A DNA stretch of 10,110 bases, taken from positions 335,330 through 345,439 of the forward strand of contig BEXV01000161.1 in NCBI GenBank assembly GCA_003118195.1, written 5' to 3'. This stretch comes from Hemicentrotus pulcherrimus. Taxonomy: Eukaryota > Echinodermata > Echinoidea > Camarodonta > Strongylocentrotidae. Shown here one piece after another: positions 1 to 8,392 of the stretch; within the stretch, counting starts at the first letter, position 1; every line of letters begins with the position of its first letter. The notes below the pieces were generated by a model. It did no database searches and was not told the origin of the DNA. It saw nothing but the letters and a program-made list of their open reading frames with translations. Both the position numbers and the translations under genes were made by a program.

Positions 1-489
1 AGCAGTATGCACTGGTAACGGTACTAACATGTATATAACACAAGTAAAATAACCTTATACAATGTATCGTAAACTTTCATTTGAAGAGTCAAGCTTGTTC
101 ATTGAGATAATAGGAGATGCTGTATTCATATCATGTAAATGATGTACTATATGCTATTTAAAACAAACTTGTATTAACTGACTAGTGTTTATTGTAACAA
201 CCAGCAGTAATTGCGATTGCCCATGCAACATGTATTTTACACTCCCAAAGTGCAATCTTAGATTATAGGAAACCTTCACCATCATAGGGCAACTCCAGAG
301 AGCTAAGCTTTATGATGTACATTTTTTTCACAAGTGGTTTTGAAATAATGTCAATTAATTAGATATAATTGCATCCATACAGATGTTCATGGATCTAATT
401 TTGTTTAGCCTTGTAACCTTTTCTTTTCTTCAAATCTACATTACAATCATTCTATTGTATAAATTTATATAATTGTTTTACTTCTCCAG
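1..489 (+). other. Intron (3' part) of the first gene
   Basis: AT-rich sequence with no open frame of note. It ends in a pyrimidine-rich tract and the acceptor ttacttctccag at 478-489, directly before the first exon. Upstream exons of this gene lie outside the window. I see no repeat or RNA gene here. Confidence 0.6.
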
Positions 490-617
490 GCACTGCTGCC
501 CAGGCTGTAAGGCTTACTACAAAGAGGTCATGACCTATGTGACCGGGGGGTCAGCCATATGCGCCATTGTTGTTCTTGCCACTCTCATCCCTGTCACGAT
601 AGGAAAGAGAAGAAAAA
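490..617 (+). CDS. Internal exon: Cys-rich juxtamembrane segment plus transmembrane helix
   Basis: This exon encodes 42 complete residues and is clearly richer in G and C than its flanks. It has a good acceptor (cttctccag) and a consensus donor (gtaagt at 618-623). The first base completes a codon begun upstream (phase 2 entry), and one base is left over at the end. The peptide starts HCCPGCKAYYKEV and continues into a hydrophobic helix of about 22 residues (VTGGSAICAIVVLATLIPVT plus IG). A basic stop-transfer cluster, KRRK, follows. This predicts Cys-rich extracellular sequence, a membrane pass, then cytoplasm. The arrangement of a GC pair, about 10 residues and then a last membrane helix recalls the fourth helix of tetraspanins, but a single-pass type I receptor fits equally well. 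The family is not identified. An open frame can be read from a TTG at 473, but that start lies in the intron and is not a real initiation site. Confidence 0.72.
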
Positions 618-1022
618 GTAAGTCTGATGCTCTGTTATCATATATTTTTCTAGTGATTATGCCAATTAAGTTAAGACAGGAACTTTTAGTGAGACTCTTG
701 AGATCATCTGTTATTAAGAAACATGTCTTTTATGACATTCTTTGTTAGGGTTAAAAATAAATGTACATTATATTATGAATTATGAGTTATGTCAAAGTTA
801 ACCTTATTTGAGGGGGGTTTAGGGTTTTTGAACTACACAGATAAGAATATATTGTATCTTATCGTCACTGCTGGAGGGTCATTAACTCTGTGTTAAAGTA
901 TATGAGATAACTCCTAGCTCTCAGCAGAAGATATATATACAGCTGAAATCAGTTCAATAAACTAGTATGGATTTGTAATATTCCATTTCCTTTTTATTTG
1001 CATGCTTCCGTGTATGCTGAAG
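618..1022 (+). other. Intron between transmembrane and tail exons
   Basis: The intron begins gtaagt and ends in a T/C-rich stretch followed by tgctgaag at 1015-1022. The upstream exon leaves one base of a codon, and an exon beginning at 1023 supplies the other two (a+aa gives Lys). The reading frame therefore continues without a break. No exon or repeat is seen inside. Confidence 0.6.
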
Positions 1023-1552
1023 AAATTGCAAACTCCTGTAAAACTGATGACCAATCGAGCATCAAGCCTGAACCATCAAGGCCTGTCTCCTCAGATTTCT
1101 TCTCTGACTCTGCAAGAAATCACAACGAGGACCCTGCTGGGGATAATGGCTACTTGCCTCAATCAGACTGTGGGGATGTAAATGCTGGCTTGGACAGACA
1201 AGCCACCAGAATCTGTGGAAAACAAGTGGACCAAGAAGACAACCTTGAGGGACACCACGGGAGACCTAATGTGGAATTGAACAATTGCGCTAAAGCAGAA
1301 TCTCAATCAGAACACCATTTCCCGAGCAAGGTAGCAAGTGACTGTGCGGATGTACATGCCGGCTTGGACAGACAAGCCGCCAGAATCTGTGGAAAACAAG
1401 CGGACCAAGAACACAACCTTGAGGGACACCGTAGGAGACCTAATGTGGAATTTAACAGTTGCGCTAAAGCAGAATCTCAGGAAGTAGAGAATAATGCTGA
1501 TACTGTCTTGAGTGAAGGAGAAAATTATAGTCCACATGAAATCAGAACTTGA
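1023..1552 (+). CDS. Terminal exon: hydrophilic cytoplasmic tail with duplicated module
   Basis: This exon stays open from the acceptor to a TGA at 1550-1552. It encodes about 176 residues following the KRRK membrane anchor of the previous exon. The tail is rich in Asp, Glu, Asn, Gln, Lys and Ser, with no hydrophobic segment and no catalytic motif that I recognise. It is probably largely disordered. Its centre carries a 48-residue module twice: SDCGDVNAGLDRQATRICGK and onward, then SDCADVHAGLDRQAARICGK and onward. The two copies are 39/48 identical and spaced 58 codons apart. Each copy has three Cys residues (SDC, RIC and NC/SC). If the upstream exon is a membrane anchor, this is the cytoplasmic part of that protein. 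No death domain, SH2 or immunoreceptor tyrosine motif is visible. Function is unknown. The exon call rests on open length, the in-frame duplication, phase agreement and the poly(A) signal. Confidence 0.7.
1166..1479 (+). repeat. Direct tandem duplication within the tail exon (174-base unit)
   Basis: Positions 1166-1305 and 1340-1479 align over 140 bases without gaps, with 11 mismatches by my count (about 92% identity). They are separated by an unrelated 34-base spacer. The 174-base period is 58 codons, so the duplication keeps the frame. Ten of the 11 differences change the amino acid. Confidence 0.9.
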
Positions 1553-1558
1553 AATAAA
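1553..1558 (+). terminator. Poly(A) signal overlapping the end of the coding exon
   Basis: A canonical AATAAA starts one base after the TGA stop. Downstream sequence (ttcattcttttcaaattgt) is T-rich. Used alone it would give a very short 3' UTR. Further AATAAA hexamers at 1813-1822 and 2754-2759 could give longer forms. Confidence 0.5.
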
Positions 1559-2753
1559 ATGCAATGGATTTCATTCTTTTCAAATTGTAAAGAGGAACAT
1601 TATATATTTGTAGTACCTTTAAGTAGAGAATATGTATATCTAAGACTTTATTCAGAAAGTGTGGAAGTATTTAAGAAAATTGTTGCATTTATTTGTGTAC
1701 TAATGCTCAAGTCTTCCTTCTAATCTGATACAGAAAACTTGCCTCTATTTAAGGTCTGCTAGAACCTACATGGATTTGATGGTACTAACAGGACCAGCGG
1801 CATACTTCTTAGAATAAATAAATGTATTATGGATTGTTAAATATCAGAATATCAAAGATCTGTGAAGACTCATTCACATATGATGTCATAAACTAATGAT
1901 AGTCAATCATTGTATTAATTTTGTTTTACATGTAAATGAATATCATAAGTAAGTATAAGTAATTAGATAATTTATTGTCCAAACATGTATCTGAAAATTC
2001 AAATTTCATAGGTTGGTACAAGTAATACAATATAAATATACATATAATGAGACAAAATACATATATAACATTTAAACAAAAATTTTGTCATTCTATCAGA
2101 AAGGTTATGAACAATAGGAGGCTATGAGCTTATTGCCATTATTATTGTTATCATTAGTATAATTATTTATATTATTTGTGTCATGCAGTGCCATTTATAT
2201 AGCTAGATCATCAATCAAGTAAATTTTGGCTTACCGGTAGTCGATAATTGATAATTTAGATACAAGTCATATCCAATTTTCTTGTTCTTTGTGTAGAGCA
2301 ACTCAGTGAAAAGGTATTCAGAGATTTCTATTTATGCTAAAGGGTCTTTTCACAAATATAATGTTGAATTCATTTACATTCCATGTTAGGATCATGAAAG
2401 AAAATGGCCTTAAGAATATATCAATTCATATTCATTCCTTTAAAATATTTTTTTATGAAAGTACAAGGTCTTGATATTGTATTGCTAATTAGCAAATGTT
2501 ATATGATGAGATGTTACTTTTTATACAGTGTGAGTGAGTCTCAATTCGATATGCACAAACTAGCTTTTTTCCAAGAATGGAATAAATGTCTCCATTCTAC
2601 AGAGATTTTAAGCCAGTCAGTTTATCCCAATCAATACCAGATTTGGTGACAAGTTCATTGCATTTTTCTCTTTTAGCCGCTTCATACCTCAGCCACACCT
2701 TTATGTGACACACTTATGATGAGATACCTCGTCTTAATAATTGCATATATTGT
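1559..2753. other. Non-coding stretch: possible 3' UTR and intergenic DNA
   Basis: AT-rich sequence without a convincing gene. It contains AATAAA hexamers near 1813-1822 and an imperfect ATT-triplet tract at about 2138-2177. The open frame at 2404-2649 starts with a real ATG. However, its predicted peptide has no recognisable domain, its composition follows the AT-rich background, and it lacks splice or promoter support. A pyrimidine-rich acceptor-like site (tttctcttttag) ends at 2676. Confidence 0.5.
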
Positions 2754-2759
2754 AATAAA
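2754..2759 (+). terminator. Candidate poly(A) signal with GT-rich downstream element
   Basis: AATAAA is followed at once by gtgttcttgtttgattgtc, a textbook T/GT-rich downstream element. It could end a long 3' UTR of the first gene, or an alternative terminal exon beginning after the acceptor-like site at 2676. Confidence 0.4.
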
Positions 2760-3354
2760 GTGTTCTTGTTTGATTGTCAAGAACTTGTGCCATATTTTAA
2801 CTGTATAGGCCTTTAAGAGAAGGTTGAGTTCTGGGAAGAGGTGAATAATAATTTATAAGCATTATCATTGTTATTATGCAAGTGTGAATGAACATCAGGT
2901 AAAAATATGTTCCCTGAAAAGCATGGCAGGCCAAATGCCTTAAAGCTAAACTTTAGTACTGGTAATGCGATTGCATTGTGAAAGAAAAGGTGTGAAAGGA
3001 TCAGAAACAGTTGATCATGTAGCATGTAAGTATTGGTGTGCACTGCAAGGGTCTGGAGTCATCAAAATCATAATAAATTTGACCGAGTCTTGGTAAAGAA
3101 ACAAGCACTGTACACAGAAAGCTATATATGGGACAACACACATGGTGTCGGGGTTGGTACTACCTTGATTTTCTTGTCTTTCTATGCTCATTACTCAGCC
3201 AGTATACATTTTCTTCCAAAATTGTTTGGCACATGTTATTTATTTGTAATCTTGAACATTCAGTGTAAGTTTCGTTTGATTCTGTGAAAATTAATTTTCT
3301 TTTTTTACCATTACTGGAGTTTCTCTTTAATATTCTAAATATGGCATGTAACAT

Positions 3355-3379
3355 CATAAAAATCGGACAGATTTTTATG
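3355..3379. repeat. Perfect 10-bp inverted repeat with 5-base loop
   Basis: cataaaaatc is followed by ggaca and then gatttttatg. The arms are exact reverse complements. The stem is A/T-rich, and there is no T tract or gene end that would give it a clear role. Confidence 0.7.
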
Positions 3380-3599
3380 CCACATGTACTTCTAGTCCTA
3401 TGTACATCTTTCTGTGTACAGTGCTTGTAAACCTTACCAAGACTGGGCCAAATTTCTTATCACTTTGATAATTCCAGAACCTTGCAGATGCGTGATGCTA
3501 GATGATCGACCTGTTCTGTTTGATTCCACAACCTTTTCTTTCAGGATGCAATCACATGACCAGAACTCAACTTTATCTTTAAGCCTCGTTCAGATATGA

Positions 3600-3613
3600 G
3601 GTGGTTAACCACC
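3600..3613. repeat. 14-base perfect palindrome
   Basis: ggtggttaaccacc equals its own reverse complement. It could be a dimeric transcription factor site, but I cannot assign it to a factor, and no promoter is evident nearby. Confidence 0.6.
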
Positions 3614-3975
3614 ATGGTTTGTTTGTAATGATGAGGTTAGTGTACTACCTTTCACATGTCTTGATCTTATAACACAGGGCTCAGGGAATACCTGTAGGAC
3701 CTTTAAACCAATGCCCTTCACTGCTCCATATCTCAACGAGCCTTCAGTGTTCTTATTTTTTGTTTTTCTATCTTACAGTAAAGTATCCAGGAATTTAAGT
3801 ATGATTTCTGTAACTGTTTTATTTATAAAGTGGACATTATTGTAGGCTGACTACTTAGTGGATTCTTTATGTATGTTGAATGTAGGTTGATATATAATAT
3901 CTTCTCATTAATAGTATCCATAGTAACAGGAATTATTTATGTGTAATTTGTTATTCTTTATTGTAATCCTTAATG

Positions 3976-4305
3976 TAGAGGTCTTATGGTCTAGTGGATT
4001 AGTCTCCCGACTGTGAACTATAAGGTACAGGATTCAAATTTTACTGTTACAGCAATAACATCCTTTGGCAAGAAATTAATCTACATTTGCCTCTCTCTTT
4101 ACAGGTGTAGTAAGTAGGTACCTGGTGGGATTTATTCTGTAAATGCGCCGCTTTGATTATACCAAAGTGATAATATCCAGATTCCTTTAGAAGCGCATAG
4201 AGACATATCATCATCTAATGTAGCTCATTGTAATCGCCTTGAGCACCCTCTGGGTGGATATGTTGCTTGTTATAAACGACTTTATTATGATTGTTATTAT
4301 TAATG
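3976..4305 (+). mobile_element. tRNA-derived SINE copy, full-length or nearly so
   Basis: A tRNA-like head carries an RNA polymerase III A box (tggtctagtgg at 3987-3997, matching TRGYNNARNNG) followed closely by ttag, as in tRNA-Glu or tRNA-Asp. A decayed B box (ggattcaaatttt) starts about 4030. The body from about 4062 (cctttggcaag, then caggtg and ggtacctggtgggat) is shared with a second copy near 7756. It resembles the conserved central domain of deuterostome SINEs. The 3' part (tcgccttgagcaccctctgg, then tataaacgac) ends in an ATT-rich tail, as in SINEs mobilised by a partner LINE. TTAATG occurs at both ends (3970-3975 and 4300-4305) and may be a short target-site duplication. The copy is mutated and has no coding capacity. 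The family name is unknown. Confidence 0.75.
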
Positions 4306-5830
4306 CACTGTACAAGAACAGCGTATAACTATCAGGTGTCTTAGTGAAATGTGGCTCCAAAAGGTGCGCACTTGACACAAAACACAAACCAGATCAAAGA
4401 ACTTACGGATAAAAAATCTTTAAATAGTGAGAAATTAATATCATTCATCAGATCATGCAAATATGTATCTGGTATGGTTTAACAATATCCATGTGTAGTG
4501 ACCCAAACTTGGAAGTATGGAATATTATTAATGATGCCCTCTTGGGTCTCTATATGGAAAGTCTTCTGAATACTATCATCATTATGGCATTGAATTTTAG
4601 GTGTGGATGATTGGCAAACAAATAAGTTTTCTTCAAGCCTGAGCAGTCTTTCTGTCAAAATATGCTGTATCAAATTATTCTATTTTTGTATAACTTTACT
4701 CAAATGACATTATAGTCCTGTAGAAGTTATTTAAGACAATTGCATTACTTGGAATCAAAAAATGGTGCCATAGATGAATTCCTCTTCATAGAAAACACTT
4801 GAAAGTTGTATTATCCATGTTTTCAGGCTTCCTGGATTGAGATTAGCAACATTATTGGATGTTGCACATATGCTAATTAGATGATTATGCTAATATGGCT
4901 ATTTAAAAAGTTGCTCAAAGTTGCCAAGCTGGCAACCGGGCTGAATTTACTTCAATACCCATCTAGAACACAAATCAACAAAAAAACCTTGTACTTATCA
5001 ACTTTTCCAGGTCATGTACATGGTATATGGTACCGTCTACTGGACTAGTATAAATATTTAAAAGAGGCATGTTAAAAAGCAGAAATATGTGGAAAGTAAT
5101 TGAGACAATGAGACAGTTTAGTTTACTTTTTGAAGCCAATATCTTGTGCTTGAGATTTGTAGTGACAGGTCTACATGGTAGACAATTAGGGGAACTTCAG
5201 AGTTTTTCTAGATGCAAAATATGCTGAAATAATGTTTTTTCAATGCTGAAATGCTTTGATTCAAAGTTAAGAATGAGATTTTTGTCTTTCTTATTTGTGG
5301 AATAGTCTTGATTTTATTCTTGATGGGACTTGGCTGCTTGTTTGCCTTGAACGTAAACTATATACTAAAGTACATGCACAAAGTTGAGTTTAACGTTCCC
5401 ATTGATACACAAACAATTTGCACTGGTATAAAATCGTATACTAATTTTCAACAAAATAATGATCCATGAAATGAATATAATCTGATCCAAATTACTGATA
5501 TGTGCAATTCACAATACTCACAACAGTGATTTTTCTATGTAATGATAACTGATTATAGAAAATTGAGATGTTATAGAAAATTGAGATGTTTTATTGGTAC
5601 ACTCTTTGTATTTGTATAGAACTTGAAGTGTATCTGTACACATTTCCTAGCCAATATTATACATGGCCAGAATAAAAATGTTTTCTATTTTCCATCCTTT
5701 TGATAGAATTCATTTTTTTACTGTATGACCTTTTTTGGAAATAAAACTTATGTATAATACATATTGATTGCCTACAGTACTTTGATATCATATTATATGC
5801 AGAGTGTAATAAAATGGTGATCCTTTTGTC
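4306..5830. other. Intergenic stretch without a supportable gene
   Basis: AT-rich sequence. Acceptor-like sites end at 4825 and 5010, but no exon-like open frame follows either. The minus frame at 4479-4673 has no recognisable features. An AATAAA at 5808-5813 is followed by T/GT-rich sequence. The 18-base tandem duplication at 5553-5588 is the only clear structure. Confidence 0.5.
5553..5588. repeat. Perfect 18-base tandem duplication
   Basis: ttatagaaaattgagatg occurs twice head to tail without mismatch. The lack of divergence suggests a recent replication-slippage event or an allelic length variant. Confidence 0.9.
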
Positions 5831-6161
5831 TTTTTATTCATTCATTTCAATTCAATAAAGGTTTATTTGAGCTTGTTTCGCAGTACAAAGACGGAATGGT
5901 TTTACAAAGATCAAAATACATTATAAATACAAATTGCAATTGTGAATAAAACATTAAATTAAAAACCACATAACAGAAAATACTTTACTTTAATTTGTAA
6001 AAATTATAGGTATTGAATGATGTCAGATATTAACATGTTAATAGATGCCGTGAAAGTATTATTAATCTACATACAATGAAAAGATGATTACAAGCTTGCT
6101 ATCAATGAAAAATATTGAAGATACCAAAGTAAGAGGTCAAGGAGAAACAAGAAGAAAGAGT

Positions 6162-6178
6162 GAGAGAGAGAGAGAGAA
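6162..6178. repeat. Short (GA)n microsatellite inside a purine-rich tract
   Basis: gagagagagagagagaa lies within a plus-strand stretch, about 6120-6235, made mostly of A and G. It falls inside the presumed 3' UTR of the minus-strand LINE. Confidence 0.7.
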
Positions 6179-6312
6179 ACAAAATAAGGGAGAGAACAAA
6201 ATAGGGAAACGTTTACACATTAAAAAAAAAGGAAGTAACTCGATAGTGAGAACATAAAGAATGGGAACGGGTCAGAGTATCACAAAAATGATATAGATGA
6301 TTATTACAAGCT

Positions 6313-6592
6313 TTAATTCGCATGATAGTTATTGAGTATACGTGTGAAATTAGGTAAAGGCACTTTTTTGGAATCTCTTGCTAGTCTTAGTTTTGCAAGT
6401 ACATTCTTGATATTTTTTCGACATTTCGTAAATTGAATTTGTTAGTTTTCTTTGGAGGTAACCACGATTGACACATTTTCTTTTCTCAAATGAATCGGCA
6501 AAATATTTAGTCAGTTTTTCTCTACGAGTCAAAAGAGCTTGCAATTCAAGTCTTGATAATTCAATGTCGTATGAACTATAGTTTGAATCCAA
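6313..6592 (-). pseudogene. Reverse transcriptase C-terminal remnant (LINE)
   Basis: The minus frame from 6592 to a stop at 6350-6352 encodes about 80 residues and includes SYDIELSRLELQALLTRREK. That order (Tyr-rich start, a leucine-rich helix, then RREKL) matches the region after the thumb in CR1/L2/Jockey-type reverse transcriptases, where RREKL followed by a basic helix is usual. Near the end, KTKTSKRFQKSA fits the 'RTxRFKNSA' segment. After the in-frame stop, one forward frame shift yields FTRILNNYHAN and a stop at 6313, which matches the 'RLLN' ending of these proteins. The copy is therefore frameshifted and dead. The frame's first codon is TTG, with a stop just upstream, so it is not an independent gene. 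The assignment rests on motif memory; profile searching would settle it. Confidence 0.5.
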
Positions 6593-6598
6593 GAGTTA

Positions 6599-7755
6599 TT
6601 CTACATACTCTATAATGTGGTTTAACAGTCAATGCTGTAGATAGAAACGGCATTTTTTTATGCTCCTCCCTGTTCTTCTTTTCTTCTTCGTTGCATGCTC
6701 TTCCGTTTCCTTCTTCATCTTCTTTTTCTTTCCTTTTTGCCTCTGAAACCCCTTTTTATGTTAAAGCTTAGCGATTTTAAACTTGTGAAGTGGGGAAGTG
6801 TGCTGTTTCAGAGCGCCATTAACGGTATAAATAAGAGTAGAAATTATATTTGGCAGATTTATTGAATTTTAACTCATGTGAGATACTATTCTAAGCGGCT
6901 ACTTTAAACATTTCTCGATAAGAAAAGAAATATATGAGGTGACATATTCTTTCTACATGTCTGGCTAAATGCATCTTTTGTCAGTTTTACTCTTGTCAAT
7001 TCTTTAGAAAATCAATTTGATTAAGAGCAATACAATTTTCTATTACTAAAAGATAAAGGGAGTATTGCATAATATTTTTTTCTGGATGATCGCCAAATCT
7101 TAAATCGATAGAGGATTGAGTTTAACTTGAAAAGAGATTTCTTAATTTTCTTACTCGTTTTCTGTTTCTTTGGAAGAATGTACGAAATGTCCCTGAAAAG
7201 GATCACTCTCCAAATGCCCTCATATTCAAGTTTGGATCAAGCTACAATGTTAATGTATTCTGTGACATCTTCTTGTAATCCCATAAACCCATTTGTATGT
7301 CATATGCCTGTGATATTCAGCAGGAGTGGGTCAATGTCTTAACTCTTATCATTTTAATGATTACAAAATCTCAACTACATCGATTCCAATTTTCTACTCA
7401 AACATATTTTAATTGCTTCTCGAAAGCTTCTTTCAAAATGTAAGCCTAATCGTAATTATCAGTGAGATCGTCACTTTATCAATAGAATTTTATTGATTTA
7501 TCTCAAAGTTCGATAAGCTTAATGAACTGTAGAATGGCGTCTCCGGACCTTGGCCTCAAAAGGGTCGAATCATTTCAACTGAATTTAATCTAAGATTGTA
7601 GTAAGGATAGCCCTAGTTTTGCGTTATACGAGCAGGGGCATCGTTTAAAAAAAAAACACAATGATTCCTAACCTGCTTACTACTAATGAGGCTGCATTTC
7701 TTTATTGACTGGAATTTTGTCAGGAGAGAAACTTGTTCCCTTACCCCCTCCGCCC
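6599..7755. other. Intergenic stretch without a supportable gene
   Basis: It contains a plus-strand pyrimidine-rich tract (about 6656-6757). The AT-rich frames at 7021-7206 (-) and 7127-7342 (+) lack domains and look like chance. A 19-codon ATG frame at 7534-7593 (MASPDLGLKRVESFQLNLI) has a good start context but no further support. I see no RNA gene. Confidence 0.5.
6656..6757. repeat. Polypyrimidine tract
   Basis: About 100 bases almost entirely of C and T on the plus strand, with imperfect TTC/CTT units (ttcttcttttcttcttcg and ttcttcatcttctttttctt). It is low-complexity sequence that could slip or form triplex DNA. Confidence 0.7.
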
Positions 7756-7935
7756 CCTTGACAAGATATTCATCTATCTTTGACACTCTTCACCCAGGTG
7801 ATGTAAATGGATACCCGGTAGGAAGTAATTCCTTGAATGCTGTGGCGCCTTATCATAGCTGCTCAGCTACAGCCGATGTAATAAATGTGATGCGTGTGGG
7901 CACTAGATTATATTCATACAGTATAGTTGCGTGAT
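7756..7935 (+). mobile_element. SINE fragment sharing the central domain of the copy near 4 kb
   Basis: From ccttgacaagatattcatct onward, the sequence aligns with 4062-4145 over about 85 bases with small gaps. Shared blocks include the aag-a-att-atct stretch, caggtg, a ggtacc-type stretch (ggatacccggtaggaa against ggtacctggtgggat), and aatgc followed by gcgcc or gcgccg. After this block the two differ. Here ctgctcagctacagccgatg follows, which I associate with a known echinoderm SINE body, and no ATT-rich tail is kept. No clear A or B box precedes it, so the head is lost or unrecognisable. The open frame at 7686-7934 is an accident of this element. Confidence 0.65.
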
Positions 7936-8340
7936 ATAAATGAACATTACCATAATATGTTTCACTTGATCCAAAACGCATGATTCAATGAACATTACAT
8001 TTGTTGGTTCCCAACAATGGCATTTCAAAAACTATTGTCGTGAGTATTGACTTAACTGTGAACCGTGTTGAAATAGATTGATGGTTCTCAAAGGGCTCAA
8101 CACACCGTGCATGCACTTCCTGAAGTCTTTTCAATGTCGGGGAGCGCTCTTTTGTATTTCGTCAAACGCAAACATCATAAAAATCTGATAATATAATATT
8201 TCTATGTCTGGGGGTGTGTGTGTCTGAATTTCACTGAGCGAGAAATGAATTGATTTCAAATGTGCTATTATATTCCGCAATTCGGAACAAGGGAACATTG
8301 TTAATGTCTTGCCCCAAAACCTGTGGTTAAACTAGCCCAT
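7936..8340. other. Upstream region of the second gene; candidate promoter area
   Basis: No coding sequence. A tattatat motif occurs at about 8266-8273, and a short GT run (ggggtgtgtgtgtctg) near 8212. If the leader exon ending at 8392 is real, the start site and promoter probably lie here, but no element decides the position. Confidence 0.3.
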
Positions 8341-8392
8341 ATCGGACATTGAAAACACAGGTAGAGGACTTCTCTGCCAACAGACTTGGCTG
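8341..8392 (+). other. Candidate 5' non-coding leader exon (left end unknown)
   Basis: gacttggctg at 8383-8392 is followed by a consensus donor, gtaagt, at 8393-8398. The next good acceptor on this strand is at 9051, beside the signal-peptide exon. A leader exon spliced to 9052 would make sense of both sites. There is no ATG in this segment. Start and use are inferred. Confidence 0.35.

Larger units (their letters stand above)
2760..3975. other. Intergenic stretch without a supportable gene
   Basis: Only short frames occur (3033-3287 and 3414-3599 on +, 3160-3357 on -). They begin with non-ATG codons or have no protein-like character. The stretch holds a 10-base-pair hairpin at 3355-3379, a 14-base palindrome at 3600-3613, and an isolated strong acceptor-like tract ending at 3778 with no exon-like sequence after it. 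Confidence 0.5.
5831..6598 (-). mobile_element. 3' end of a non-LTR retrotransposon (LINE), 5'-truncated
   Basis: Read on the minus strand, a decayed reverse transcriptase C-terminus (6592 down to about 6313) is followed by about 450 bases of non-coding sequence. The end is typical of LINE 3' tails: aaataaacctttattgaatt, then gaaatgaatgaat, a degenerate short tandem tail beside an AAATAAA signal. Truncation upstream of the last part of the reverse transcriptase is the usual outcome of target-primed insertion. Clade is not determined; a CR1/L2/Jockey-like element is my best guess from the C-terminal motif. The left boundary is taken at the tail and the right boundary at the loss of coding similarity. 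Confidence 0.5.

Noticed and set aside
1307..1564. Minus-strand open frame over the tail exon
   Set aside because: It is antisense to the exon with the in-frame duplication and phase agreement, has no protein-like features, and is best explained as a shadow.
2404..2649. 81-codon ATG frame on the plus strand
   Set aside because: Composition follows the AT-rich background, no domain or signal is visible, and there is no splice, promoter or start-context support.
3033..3357. Overlapping frames on both strands (3033-3287 + and 3160-3357 -)
   Set aside because: The plus-strand frame begins at a non-ATG codon, the two overlap antisense, and neither has recognisable protein features.
3779..3830. 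Strong acceptor-like tract ending at 3778
   Set aside because: Following sequence meets stops quickly in the frames tested and shows no donor, so there is no exon support.
3976..4050. A functional tRNA gene
   Set aside because: The A box is present, but the B box is decayed, no cloverleaf acceptor stem closes, and SINE body sequence follows.
7021..7342. Frames at 7021-7206 (-) and 7127-7342 (+)
   Set aside because: The minus frame is Lys/Ser/Ile-rich low-complexity sequence. The plus frame starts at TTG, and its apparent signal peptide is just T-rich DNA. They overlap antisense.
7534..7593. 19-codon frame MASPDLGLKRVESFQLNLI with good start context
   Set aside because: Too short, with no homolog known to me and no regulatory context; kept only as a note.
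7686..7934. 82-codon frame on the plus strand
   Set aside because: Most of it lies in the SINE core, whose non-coding sequence is shared with the copy near 4 kb.
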